Positions 22,608-33,039 of a stretch of DNA of 64,000 bases are shown here, one piece after another. The notes under the pieces are model-generated. The model was not told the origin of the DNA. It did no database searches and worked only from the letters and a program-made list of their open reading frames with translations. The translations under genes were made by a program, and so were the position numbers. This stretch comes from Neostapfia colusana (lineage: Eukaryota > Streptophyta > Magnoliopsida > Poales > Poaceae): the NCBI GenBank assembly GCA_030760725.1, contig JASWHV010000018.1, positions 20,492,273 to 20,556,272 of the forward strand, written 5' to 3'. The stretch's first letter is position 1. Each line of letters starts with the position of its first letter.

Positions 22608-23136
22608 CACGTGGCGTGATCGGAGCTCATCCCTGCGAAGTGGGGAGAGGCCGCCGCCAAGCTGGCTACGTGGCAGGCTCGGGACTCATCTCCGCAAAGG
22701 GGAGAGGTCTGATCCTGTGGGACACGTGTTGCCCACGGAGCTAGCCTCTGCGAAGGAAGCAAAGGCATTTCCGCAGGATACGTGTCATCCTCGGAGCTAG
22801 TCCTCACGGAAATCAGAGGACCATCCGCGCGGGATACGTGTCAATCTCGGAGCTCATCTCAGAGAAGTCCGGATCTATCGAACACGTGTCGCCACCGGAG
22901 CTTATCACCGGAAGGTCCGTCGCAGCTAAACACGTGTCGACCTCGGGGCATGTCCCTGAGGAAAGGAGAGCAGAAAGACCGGCACCCACACATGGCATGC
23001 GCGGAGATCGTCTCCGAAGAAGAGGGAGGTCTCGCTGATGACACGCGGCACAACCGGAGCTCGTCTCTGCGGGAGAGGAGATATCAGGCCCCAGAGGACA
23101 CGTGGAGCTTCCGGAGCTCATCATTGCGGAAGTAAC
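22608..23136 (+). repeat. Degenerate tandem array of about ten G-box units in A's U3
   Basis: Units of about 48-60 bases each open with an ACGTG core and then a CGGAGCTCATCTCCG-like block. ACGTG-containing unit starts are near 22608, 22667, 22722, 22778, 22834, 22882, 22930 and 23098. Two more degenerate units start near 22989 and 23040. Five have the full CACGTG G-box and three have TACGTG. The array ends about 160 bases before the TATA-like box. CACGTG is the binding core of plant bZIP and bHLH factors, so the array may act as an enhancer. That role is inferred. Confidence 0.75.
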
Positions 23137-24367
23137 AAGTCTGGAGCGGTTTTTACGCGTAAAGATACCGGTACGCAACAGAAACCGATCTAAACTCCAT
23201 GATGTTACCAAAGATAAGACGTCAGGATCCAACAAGATCTGAATAAGACTTTTATTCGGGATCCAATTAGATTAGGACTCTTCTTTTCCCGATTATAAAT
23301 AGAACCCGAAACCTCTGGCCGAAACCACGAACTTCTCTTTCAACTCCTGAGACGACGACTTAAAACCCTAGCCCTAACTCGCCGAGCAAAACATTGCCGA
23401 AGCGCAACAAGGGAGATCATCGGAGAAGAACCAAGCGGTCTGAGGAGGACCCCGAAGACAAGAAGAACGTGAGGTAGGACTTCAATACCACCTTACGACA
23501 TCATGTTGTTCATCTCTTTGCGTCTGTTCTTCAATTCCTTTCGAACAGAAGTTTTCTCATGGGCAGAACACTCGATGATCAGTTTGATCTAAAGACAAGA
23601 TCATCGCCACGTTCATCTTTGATCTGAACACCTCTGACCATGCACATGCAAGAACACCAGATCAATCTAATAGAACTAATCGTAGGATAGCATGCATGTG
23701 CATCATCGCATCTAGTTTAGGGTTTGTGCATGATATTGATTACTGTGAATTTGTATGCACGTGAATCCTACATAGCAGGACAAACTCAGGAAGCTGTCTA
23801 CGACGAACTACAGCAACAAGGTTTTGAGAATCAAGAACAACCGGAACCGCAAGAACAAGGCAAGTGCTCCTTGACCATGTTGATCCTATGTTTTGGGTAA
23901 AACTATTTTGTTTTGCGAAAAGGTGTGTGTGCTGAGTCAAACATGATGGGAAACCCTTTTTATTAGGAGTTTACTAGTTTTGATTAAACCAACCTTGTCG
24001 TCTGGGAAGTTTATGAGTCGGGTATGGTTTTTGCTTTATGCTTCGCTGAGTCCATGGGATTGTGAAGCGAGATAGATGTGTCTAGCTAACTGCACTCGTA
24101 CTGATAATAAGTAATTGACGAGGGTAATGAACATGGATCGGAGGGAGATTTAGGCAAGCCTGGGTTTGTGAATGAGGTAGCATGAGATGGTGGTTTTACT
24201 TGCCGTAGATCTAAGGACCGGTTCATGCATGCACATGCCAGGATAACAGTGCCACCACAAGGCCAAGTATGGGTGCGGCTTAGCTGAGTAACTAGGTAAG
24301 TTACTAGAGCGTTATGGACTGTGGAAGGCGTGGGGAATGGGAGCCGAGTGAGGACTGCCCTGGGAAC

Positions 24368-24372
24368 TGCAT
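24368..24372 (+). repeat. Target duplication TGCAT, left copy (element C)
   Basis: TGCAT precedes C and is repeated at 38953-38957. The uninterrupted site is preserved in A's 5' LTR at 1275-1279, which confirms the junctions exactly. Confidence 0.97.
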
Positions 24373-27300
24373 TGTGGCGGACTGGGATCCGCTCATCCAG
24401 GATCGCAGAGGGTGGTGCCGCGCGATGCGACACCCGACAGCACACGTCATAAGAACACAATATATTACATGGGAAAAACAGCTGAAACTGTACAAACAAG
24501 TACAAACTTCAGTTACAATTATTGTTCTATTACACAGCGGAAGACTACACTATACAACTCACGCCCGCCTATTTAGCAAAAGTCGGTTGCCCAGCCCTAG
24601 GGCAACCCACACTAGCTGCACGTCTCAGCTCAGCGCGGCGTGTACGGCTCCCACTCAGCCGTGGTCCCCGACGGAGGGTAACCCTCGCCGGTGGACTCGT
24701 ACTCCGAGTCCGTGGGTGGCTCCTCACCTGAAAAACACTTAAGCAGCAACCGTGAGCACGAAGGCTCAGCAAGGCTTAACCGACTCACCTAAGCATGAAA
24801 CTCTACATGAGGTATACCAAGACATAGGTTGGTAGCATTTCAGCAAAACGACACGCCTACAAGTTCATCCTTAGTTCATCTTTTAGCAACAAGTTAACAG
24901 TTCATGAAATCTGAAATTTAGTAAGCAGTGTTTGGTGGCACTTATGTAGCAATACAATTATATCAATCAGCATCATTGAATCAACATATTTCATCCATTA
25001 GTCTACGTTACGACGCAGTGAACAAGCAGTACTCGTCACCGCGAGGGACGGCGAATCGACTCGATATACACCTGCAGGGAAAACCCAAAGAGCACGTCAC
25101 GTACGCCCACCCGTGGAGCTGCACAGCACGCTCACTCGATGTCGTACGGGACAACCTTTCACCCAACAGCCCAAACGTCGAACCGGTCGCACCGAAACGA
25201 GCAGGAGGTTCCCCACACGGAGCATCTCTCTATGCCCGTTGGCAGATTTCCACCTTGCTGCCCTCAACCTACACCTATAAATCGGTGTGCTATGCCTCGA
25301 CGCCCGGAGGTTTAGGCTACATCGGTTTATCGGGGCCCATATATCCGATATGCCTTCGGTACGTTCAATACTTGTTCAGCAGGGCCGCACACGGATCGGT
25401 CCTCAATCGACACGGGCAGGGCTGCGCACACAAGACTCTCTCTTGCTGCGCCCTAGCCCCTGCCTAGTCTCATTTTCATTACTAAAGTGATCTCACATCA
25501 CTCAACCGAACCCGTGTGTCCCAAGCCTATCTCGCGAGTAGATTCCAACTACTCGACTTGTACCGAAGTCCTATGACTCATTAAGCATAGCCTGTCTACT
25601 CGAGGTCCTTGACACTACCCTCACTCTTTTAGGAACCTTTGGTTATGCAAGTGGGGTTTCATTCACCCTATACCTAATGCACAATCATACTTCACATGAC
25701 ACATGTAAACAAAGTAAAACTTTTAAAAAGGGTTAATGCAAACCGGGGCTTGCCTTGTTGCTGCTGGTCAGGAGTTAGTTCTTCGTCCGGAAGGAGGAAG
25801 TCCAGCACTTCCGGAGTCTCTTCTTCAACGGCTACACGTTAATGAAATACTACATGTTAATTTATATGCAAAAGTGAGTCTAGAGTAAGACTTCTACTAT
25901 TAGTTCTAATAACCAGCCTCTAATACCTGGAACTTTGTTTAAGAATTTAAATATGAACTGGTGTTGGTGGTTTGGCTTGGACTTAATCACATGGTCAAAT
26001 GCTAAGTGGTTTTCCCCCTTTTTCCATCTTAGTCCCTTAAGTGGGTAAACAGGACAGGGGTGATCTAGAGCTCCAATGGAGCTGAGAATTTTTGTGTGAG
26101 TTCCTTGTCACAAGAAAACTCTCTGGACCAAACATTAGCACTTTTCATGGAGTGGTTTGCTCAGAATAATTCTCTTGGCAAATCAGCAAGGAAGAATTAA
26201 TTCTGAGGTAATACCCCTGTTCATGCTCAACTTAATGAACTACAATTTCTATTATAGCTCATAGAGTTTGCATGAATTTTCCTAGCATTTTTGGAGTCAA
26301 GGTTTGCCCAGAATTGAATTTCCAAGTTTTGGAAATTCTCTGAAAATGTTTCTGCATTCAAATGAACACAGCACCTTCAAATTTGAATTGCTCTGACCAA
26401 TTCAACTCCAAATGGTCTGAAACTATTACAGGGGTTTACTAATGTCTTAAAGAACATTCTGGCAAAATTTGGGAATTTTTGGATGAACCAAACTCCCTCT
26501 AAAATTCTTTTGCTGAAAAGCTTTAAAGAATTTTCCAGAATTAATTAATGGGTTTCATACAAATTGGGTTGTATCTCTGGACAGAGCTATGCAAGATGAA
26601 TCCAACCCAATTTGAATCACTAATTTTGGAGCTTCCTAGCAAAAGTTATGCAGTTCCAAAGTTTGAACCAATTCTGGAATTCAAATTAATTCGGGAAAAG
26701 TTCAAACTCTGCCTGTGGGTCCACCCTACACGTGTCAACCGCCGGACTCGCGCCACACGGGGGCCACAGACCCCTTCCCGCGCCACCACATGGAATCACA
26801 CGCCACAGCTGATCCGGGGTTTTAATCTTCAGCTGCTGACACGTGGGCCCGGTGGGTCTTCTTCCTCCTCTCGCTCCCGCGCCTCCCCCTCGCCGGCGCT
26901 GTACTGGAGCTCGCCGGACTCAGCTTCCCGGCCACCTCTCGGCCGGAGACTCGCCGCCTGGGGGTTTTCAGGGTCGGGGAACAAGTCTATGGGGTTGGCT
27001 CGGGCTGCCGGTGGCCGGAAGTAGGCTGGCGACGAGCCGCGGCCTTCGGTGATGATTGGCACCGCCGCCCGAGCACATTAGCCCGCCAAAAGCTCGGCGG
27101 ATCCGCTCTAAAGCATCAGTGGAGGTCAGGAAATCTCGGCGTGGCCTCAACCTGGCTCGGAAACGACGGCAAACCGGTTGTCACCGTGCGCCCGCGTGTT
27201 CCCGCCATGGCCGCCGACCGAAAAGCTCGAAATTAGCTGTAACTACGGCGTTTTTAGCTAGGGTTGTGGAGGGAAAAGGTTCCCTATCCTCTCTAGTTCT

Positions 27301-28440
27301 GGTGTGCGCAAAATGAACAACTTTAACCGAGAATTGAGCGTAAATTTCCACAGTTCTTACCCGCGGTCCGGTTTTCCTCGTCCGAGGGGAAAACTTGAAA
27401 TTCCGAAGCTACGTCGCACGGATTGCTCTGGAATTTGGAGAGGAGCAGCGCAGGGAGTTGGCGCACCTTGGGGCGCTCTTGCTCAGTCGTGAAACTGGTT
27501 GGTGTGAGCTGCCCACGGGAGCACCTTTGCTCGGTTCTCACCGGCGGCCACGAAAACGTGGTTTCTCTCGGTGGGTAGTGGTTCACTTGACCGGAAGTGA
27601 TGCGGGTAGTGCGTGGGAGGTCTGAGGATATATGTTTGCTGCGCTGCCGGCGTTGGTACACGAGGGACGATCGCTCCTGAGTGAGTCGATCACAGCGGCG
27701 GCTCCTCGGCGTTTTGTCGTGCGAGAGGGCGGTGACTGGGGGTCGGCCCGTGGTCGTGGCGAGCTGGGGCACGGCCGGGAGTTACTGCGCCCGCACAAGG
27801 AGCTCGCCAGCGCGCGAGGGGAGAGCAGGAGGTGGCGTCCGGCGTTTTCACGGCGTGTCGCGTGGAGCCTCGGCTCTGTTCCGAGTGCAAGACTTATCCC
27901 TTAAGGCTGTTAACTATTGTGCCATTTTAACCCTCCCAATGACATGTGGGACCCACTTGTCAGGGCTCCCCCACCCCTCAAAAGATCTCCAAAGCTTAGC
28001 CAGAGATGAATCCCAATATTTGGAGTTTGAAACTGACCTACATTTGTATGGTTGAGCTCATTTCCCCCAAATTCAAATAAATATTTGAATTCTTGGCATA
28101 TTTGGACCCTTTTTGGAAAAATGGGTAGCACATCTTTTTGAAAATTTCTGAACTTTGCCTCCCCACTAATTTGGACCTGAGAAATCCAATTATGCACTTT
28201 GATACTTGGTTTAGCTGCTGAAATCCTGAGTTTGAATGCAACAGTTTGGAAACACACTCTCATGTGTGATCACATGTGTATAATTTTTCCCATGTTGTGA
28301 GAGTGTAAGTTTCCCCTCTAACCACTTCTTTGATAAAGGTTACTTGCTCCTCCCATCCCTTACCAGCCATCCACAACAAGAGCTGAGGTGTGGTGAAGTG
28401 AAGAAAAGTTTTTGCAAGTCCCATTTCTTGGGCTTTTACA
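24373..28440 (-). repeat. Element C 3' LTR (left)
   Basis: It begins TGTGGCGGACTGGG and ends GGCTTTTACA. It has AT-rich flanks around a GC-rich core (about 26700-27900). A hairpin-forming segment lies at 24410-24435. Several short ORFs recur in both LTRs but have no recognisable domain and are treated as chance. Confidence 0.96.
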
Positions 28441-28441
28441 T

Positions 28442-28454
28442 CCCTCCCCCCTTA
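28442..28454 (-). other. Element C polypurine tract
   Basis: The minus strand reads AAGGGGGGAGGG next to the 3' LTR. It is the plus-strand primer. The palindrome AATCTCG/CGAGATT (28459-28475) flanks it on the gag-pol side. Confidence 0.87.
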
Positions 28455-28506
28455 AAAGAATCTCGTCCCGAGATTATAAAAGAAGAGATAGCGATGTAAT
28501 AGGGAC

Positions 28507-31500
28507 TTACCCGTGTTGAGAAGCCATGAACTCCGGGTAATTTGAGCGAAGGAACTCCTCGTTCTCCCACGTCGCTTCTTCGGCGGTGTGGTTACTCCAG
28601 AGTATCTTGTAGAACCACAACGTTCTGCTACGCGTGGTCCTGGCTTTCTCATCAAGAATTCCCACCGGATATTCATCATATGTTAAATCCGGTTTCAGCT
28701 CGCCGATGTCTTCGGTAGGAACAGCAGTTGTATGCTTCAAGCATTTTCGCAGTTGCGAAACATGGAAAATATCATGGACACCAGCCAGAGATGCCGGTAG
28801 CTCCAATCGATACGCTGCTGGTCCACACTTCTCGGTGATAGCGTAGGGTCCAATGAAACGGGGAGCGAGCTTCCCCTTCACACCGAATCGGTGCACGCCC
28901 TTCATTGGAGACACGCGGAGGTACACGTGTTCCCCAACGTCAAAGTGCAACGGCCTACGCCTCTTATCAGCGTAGCTCTTCTGTCGGGATTGAGCGGCCT
29001 TCAAATTGGCTCGAATTGTCCGAACGCGCTCTTCGGCGTCGTTCACCACATCAACTCCGAATGTGACCCTTTCACCGGACTCGCACCAATTTAATGGGGT
29101 GCGGCATTTACGACCGTAGAGAGCTTCGTAAGGTGCCATCTTGATACTTGCCTGATAACCGTTGTTGTACGAGAATTCCGCCAATGGTAGGTGATCATCC
29201 CAGTTCCTACCATGGTGGATGGCACATGCTCTCAACATGTCTTCCAGGACTTGATTCACCCTTTCTGTCTGACCATCGGTCTGAGGGTGATAGGCGGAGC
29301 TCCTGATCAACTTAGTACCCAATGCAGCGTGTAGCTGCTCCCAAAAGCGAGATACAAATAATGCACCTCGATCTGAGACAATGGTCTTGGGTACCCCGTA
29401 TAGGCATAGAATCTTCGCTATGTATAGCTCCGCATATTTGCCGGCATTGTAACGTGTATTCACCGGAATGAAGTGAGCCGTCTTGGTTAACCGATCAACG
29501 ATTACCCATATGGAATCATGCTTGTTGGCTGTTAGGGGTAATCCCACAATGAAATCCATGCTCACATCTTCCCATTTCCATGCCGGGATCTTCAGGGGTT
29601 GCAGCAGCCCTGATTTCTTCATATGATCAGCTTTCACTCGTCTACACGTATCGCACTCGGATACGTACTTAGCTACCTCCCGCTTCATCCGCGTCCACCA
29701 AAATTTCTTTTTCAAATCTTGGTACATTTTGTTGCTGCCCGGATGAATGGAGTATTTGGACAAGTGAGCTTCATCGAGGATCTTTTTCCTCAACTCCATA
29801 TCTCGGGGTACGACTATGCGGTCATTGAACCACAACGTCCCCTCACCATCTTTCCGGAAACATTTAATTTCTCCAATGTCTATCCGTCTCCGGAGATGTG
29901 CCATGCCTTTATCCGTTTTCTGAGCTGCAATGATGTCCTCCCTAATAGTAGGGATGAGGGCAAGGTTGTACAGCGATCCATAAGGAACCAAGTATAGACT
30001 TGGCTCTTCCTCCTCCACCGGTGTAATGGTGAGGTGATGGACATGCGATTTCCGACTCAGCGCGTCGGCAACCACATTCGCCTTGCCGGGGTGGTAATGG
30101 ATCTCAATCTCATAATCTTTGATCAGTTCTAACCACCTCCTCTGCCTCATGTTCAGCTCCTTCTGGGTGAAAATGTATTTCAAGCTCTTGTGGTCGGTGT
30201 AGAGATGCACCAAGTTCCCCAGGAGATAGTGCCTCCACATTTTCAGCGCCAACACCACGGCAGCAAGTTCAAGATCGTGAGTCGGGTAGTGCTGCTCATG
30301 GTTCCGAAGTTGGCGTGAGCCATAAGCGACCACACGTCCTTCCTGCATCAACACGCAGCCCAGCCCAATACCGGACGCGTCACAATACACGTCGAAGGGC
30401 TTTGTTGTATCCGGCTGAGCTAACACCGGGGCTGTGGTGAGATGCTTCACCAATGTTCGGAACGCTCCTTCACACGCCGTGTTCCAAACATATTTTGTCC
30501 CTTTCTTCAGCAACTCTGTCATCGGCTTTGCGAGCTTGGAGAAGCTCGGAATGAACCTCCGGTAGTATCCTGCTAACCCGAGGAAGCTTCTGACTTCATG
30601 GACTGAAGTGGGAGCTTTCCATTTCAACACTTGCTCTATTTTACTTGGGTCAACCGCAATGCCTTCAGCTGAGATGATATGTCCCAAGAATGGCACTTGG
30701 CTGATCCAAAATTCGCATTTGCTGAACTTGGCGTAGAGCTTGTGGTCTCGCAATCGCTGAAGAACGATCCGTAAGTGTTCGGCATGCTCGGCTTCTGTCT
30801 TGGAGTAAACCAAGATATCGTCGATGAACACTACCACGAACTTGTCCAGCGCCGGCATGAACACCGAGTTCATGAGATACATGAAATGGGCTGGAGCATT
30901 TGTGAGACCAAAGGACATGACGAGATATTCGTATAAGCCGTATCTCGTCGAGAACGCCGTCTTCGGGATATCCTCCGCCCGGATCTTGATCTGGTGATAT
31001 CCAGAGCGAAGGTCCATCTTTGAGAATACACTTGCCCCCACCAGTTGATCAAACAAGATGTCAATACGGGGCAGTGGGTACTTATTCTTGATGGTGACGG
31101 CGTTGAGTGGCCGGTAATCCACACACAGCCTCAGGGTCTCATCCTTCTTCTTCACGAATAGCGCCGAGCATCCCCAAGGCGAGGAACTCGGCCTAATGAA
31201 ACCCTTGCTCAACAGATCATTGAGCTGTTCTTTCAGTTCCGCCAGCTCATTTGGAGCCATCTTGTATGGTCTCCGTGATATGGGCGTAGTCCCGGGTGCA
31301 AGTTCAATCTTGAACTCGACATCCCGCTCAGGTGGCATGCCCGGAAGATCATCCGGGAACACATCAGGATACTCCCGGACTACGGGGATGTCTTCTAACT
31401 TGAGAACTTCAGCATTATTAATTGCTAAAACTTCCCGGACTGGCGTGTCTAACATCATGGAATGCGGACGGTGGAATGGAGAATTTAAGTGGACCGTCCG

Positions 31501-33039
31501 TGTCCGAGTCTCTAGGACAGCGCCATGGTATTGCAGCCATGACATCCCTAAGATTGCATCAATCTTTTGTCCCATAAGGATTATCAAGGTGGTGGGATAT
31601 AGTTTCCCACCTAAGCACAGAGGTGCCTTTGGAATCATCATATTAGCTGAAATCTTCCCTCCCGGTGAGCATATCATATAAGTGCAGTCGGTTGGGAAGA
31701 CTTGCAATTGGTGTTTAGCCACATAGGATGCACTTATAAAGCTGTGGGTTGCACCAGAATCAAATAATATGACGATGGCTTGATGGTTGAGAGTAAACGT
31801 ACCCGCCAGCACGTTGTCTCCCTCTGGGGCGTCCTCATTGTCGAGGTTGCGGACGCCTCCAGTCCGCTGACCAACCTTCTTCACCGGAGGTCGGCCTCGA
31901 GCACCGCCCTGGAGCTGGGCTTGCCCGCTGCTCTGCTGCCCCTGGGGACAGTCCTTCGCAAAGTGGCCCGCTTGGCCACACGTGAAGCAGGTGAAACGGG
32001 GCGGTCCCCCGCTGATCGGTGGACGGAAACCTGGGGCGCGTTGTGGCGGTGGAAACGCCCGGGGTACCGTCTGCTGCTGCTGCTGTCTTGGTGGTGGCAT
32101 CGGCGGACGGAACGGAGGTGCCTGAAAGGGACGTCCCCCGAACCGTTGCGGTCGCGCCGGTGGTTGCCACTGCTGCCCGGATGGTGTCCGATACACCATA
32201 CGGTACTTCTGGGGAGCGCCACTCCCACCGCTGCTAGGTGGAGCGCTACGCTTCCTCTGCTCAGCTGCTAACTCCCGCTGAGCGTCCTCTTGCATGATGG
32301 CGGCATTGACTAGGTCGTTGAATGTGCCGCGGTTCCATTGTACGAGGTGGGTCTTCATTTCGGGATGTAACCCCCGATAGAAGTGCTCCCTCTTCTTCTC
32401 CTCCGTGGAGATGTAGTCTGACGCATACTGCGCCAGATGGTTGAAGGCACGGGAGTAGTCGTGGGCACTCCTCCCGCCCTGTTTTAGTTCCAAAAATTCT
32501 TGGAACTTTCTCTTCATTATTCCGGGAGGAATGTGATAGGCGCGGAACGCCTCCCGGAACTCTTGCCATTCCACGGCATGGCCAGCCGGACGTGAGGCGA
32601 CATAATTCGCCCACCATGCACCAGCGGCACCGTGGAGCTGCTGTGCTGCGAACAGTGTCTTCTGCCGCTCCGTACACTGGAGCAGCCCGAACTTGGACTC
32701 GATAGTCCGCAGCCAGTTGTCCGCCTCCAGTGGTTCTTCAGCTTCGGTGAACACTGGAGGGTGCGTACTCATGAAATCCGAGTACGACACTTCGCGGGGC
32801 TCACGAGGCCCTCGCTCTTGACGTCCTCCCGCCTGGGACGTATTCTGCACGATCGTGCGGAGCAGGTCGGTCTGCTCCTCACGACCTCCCACCAATGCTG
32901 CTATCACATCCGCTAGAGTAAGCGGAGGCGGCGGTGGTGGCTGCTGCTGCGGGGTGCTGTCGTAGGCCGGTGGCTGGGAGTCATCGCCTCCACCTTGGCT
33001 AGAGCCACCAACCTCGTGCGTGGTCCTAGTACGAACCAT
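28507..33039 (-). CDS. Element C gag-pol polyprotein, intact
   Basis: 1510 codons from ATG 33039. This start is chosen because MVRTRTTHEVGG matches the gag starts of A and B; the frame extends 69 codons upstream without resemblance. In order: gag domain about 90-250, CCHC knuckle CFTCGQAGHFAKDC 351-364, protease FDSGATHSF (Asp 427), reverse transcriptase about 600-800 with FIDDILVYS (catalytic Asp 740/741), RNase H with YCDAS (Asp 887), Glu 924 and Asp 949, integrase zinc site His 1092, His 1099, Cys 1129, Cys 1132, catalytic Asp 1162, Asp 1223, Glu 1259 (35-residue spacing), GPY/F-type motif near 1397, and a chromodomain-like tail (about 1452-1510). It encodes capsid and the enzymes for copying and integration. 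Gag and pol share one frame, so cleavage by its protease is expected. All catalytic residues are present. Confidence 0.96.
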   Translation of the reverse strand: MVRTRTTHEVGGSSQGGGDDSQPPAYDSTPQQQPPPPPPLTLADVIAALVGGREEQTDLLRTIVQNTSQAGGRQERGPREPREVSYSDFMSTHPPVFTEAEEPLEADNWLRTIESKFGLLQCTERQKTLFAAQQLHGAAGAWWANYVASRPAGHAVEWQEFREAFRAYHIPPGIMKRKFQEFLELKQGGRSAHDYSRAFNHLAQYASDYISTEEKKREHFYRGLHPEMKTHLVQWNRGTFNDLVNAAIMQEDAQRELAAEQRKRSAPPSSGGSGAPQKYRMVYRTPSGQQWQPPARPQRFGGRPFQAPPFRPPMPPPRQQQQQTVPRAFPPPQRAPGFRPPISGGPPRFTCFTCGQAGHFAKDCPQGQQSSGQAQLQGGARGRPPVKKVGQRTGGVRNLDNEDAPEGDNVLAGTFTLNHQAIVILFDSGATHSFISASYVAKHQLQVFPTDCTYMICSPGGKISANMMIPKAPLCLGGKLYPTTLIILMGQKIDAILGMSWLQYHGAVLETRTRTVHLNSPFHRPHSMMLDTPVREVLAINNAEVLKLEDIPVVREYPDVFPDDLPGMPPERDVEFKIELAPGTTPISRRPYKMAPNELAELKEQLNDLLSKGFIRPSSSPWGCSALFVKKKDETLRLCVDYRPLNAVTIKNKYPLPRIDILFDQLVGASVFSKMDLRSGYHQIKIRAEDIPKTAFSTRYGLYEYLVMSFGLTNAPAHFMYLMNSVFMPALDKFVVVFIDDILVYSKTEAEHAEHLRIVLQRLRDHKLYAKFSKCEFWISQVPFLGHIISAEGIAVDPSKIEQVLKWKAPTSVHEVRSFLGLAGYYRRFIPSFSKLAKPMTELLKKGTKYVWNTACEGAFRTLVKHLTTAPVLAQPDTTKPFDVYCDASGIGLGCVLMQEGRVVAYGSRQLRNHEQHYPTHDLELAAVVLALKMWRHYLLGNLVHLYTDHKSLKYIFTQKELNMRQRRWLELIKDYEIEIHYHPGKANVVADALSRKSHVHHLTITPVEEEEPSLYLVPYGSLYNLALIPTIREDIIAAQKTDKGMAHLRRRIDIGEIKCFRKDGEGTLWFNDRIVVPRDMELRKKILDEAHLSKYSIHPGSNKMYQDLKKKFWWTRMKREVAKYVSECDTCRRVKADHMKKSGLLQPLKIPAWKWEDVSMDFIVGLPLTANKHDSIWVIVDRLTKTAHFIPVNTRYNAGKYAELYIAKILCLYGVPKTIVSDRGALFVSRFWEQLHAALGTKLIRSSAYHPQTDGQTERVNQVLEDMLRACAIHHGRNWDDHLPLAEFSYNNGYQASIKMAPYEALYGRKCRTPLNWCESGERVTFGVDVVNDAEERVRTIRANLKAAQSRQKSYADKRRRPLHFDVGEHVYLRVSPMKGVHRFGVKGKLAPRFIGPYAITEKCGPAAYRLELPASLAGVHDIFHVSQLRKCLKHTTAVPTEDIGELKPDLTYDEYPVGILDEKARTTRSRTLWFYKILWSNHTAEEATWENEEFLRSNYPEFMASQHG

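Larger units (their letters stand above)
22461..24372 (+). repeat. Element A 3' LTR, first part
   Basis: It begins TGACACCC after the polypurine tract and supplies the U3 start that is missing from the 5' copy. It is split at 24372 by element C and continues at 38958. It holds the G-box repeat array (22608-23136) and the TATA-like box (23294-23300). Confidence 0.95.

Noticed and set aside
26548..27024. Repeated ORFs of 60-180 codons in the LTRs of C (also 37060-37536 and others)
   Set aside because: They recur only because the LTR is duplicated. They are in the GC-rich core on both strands and show no family resemblance.
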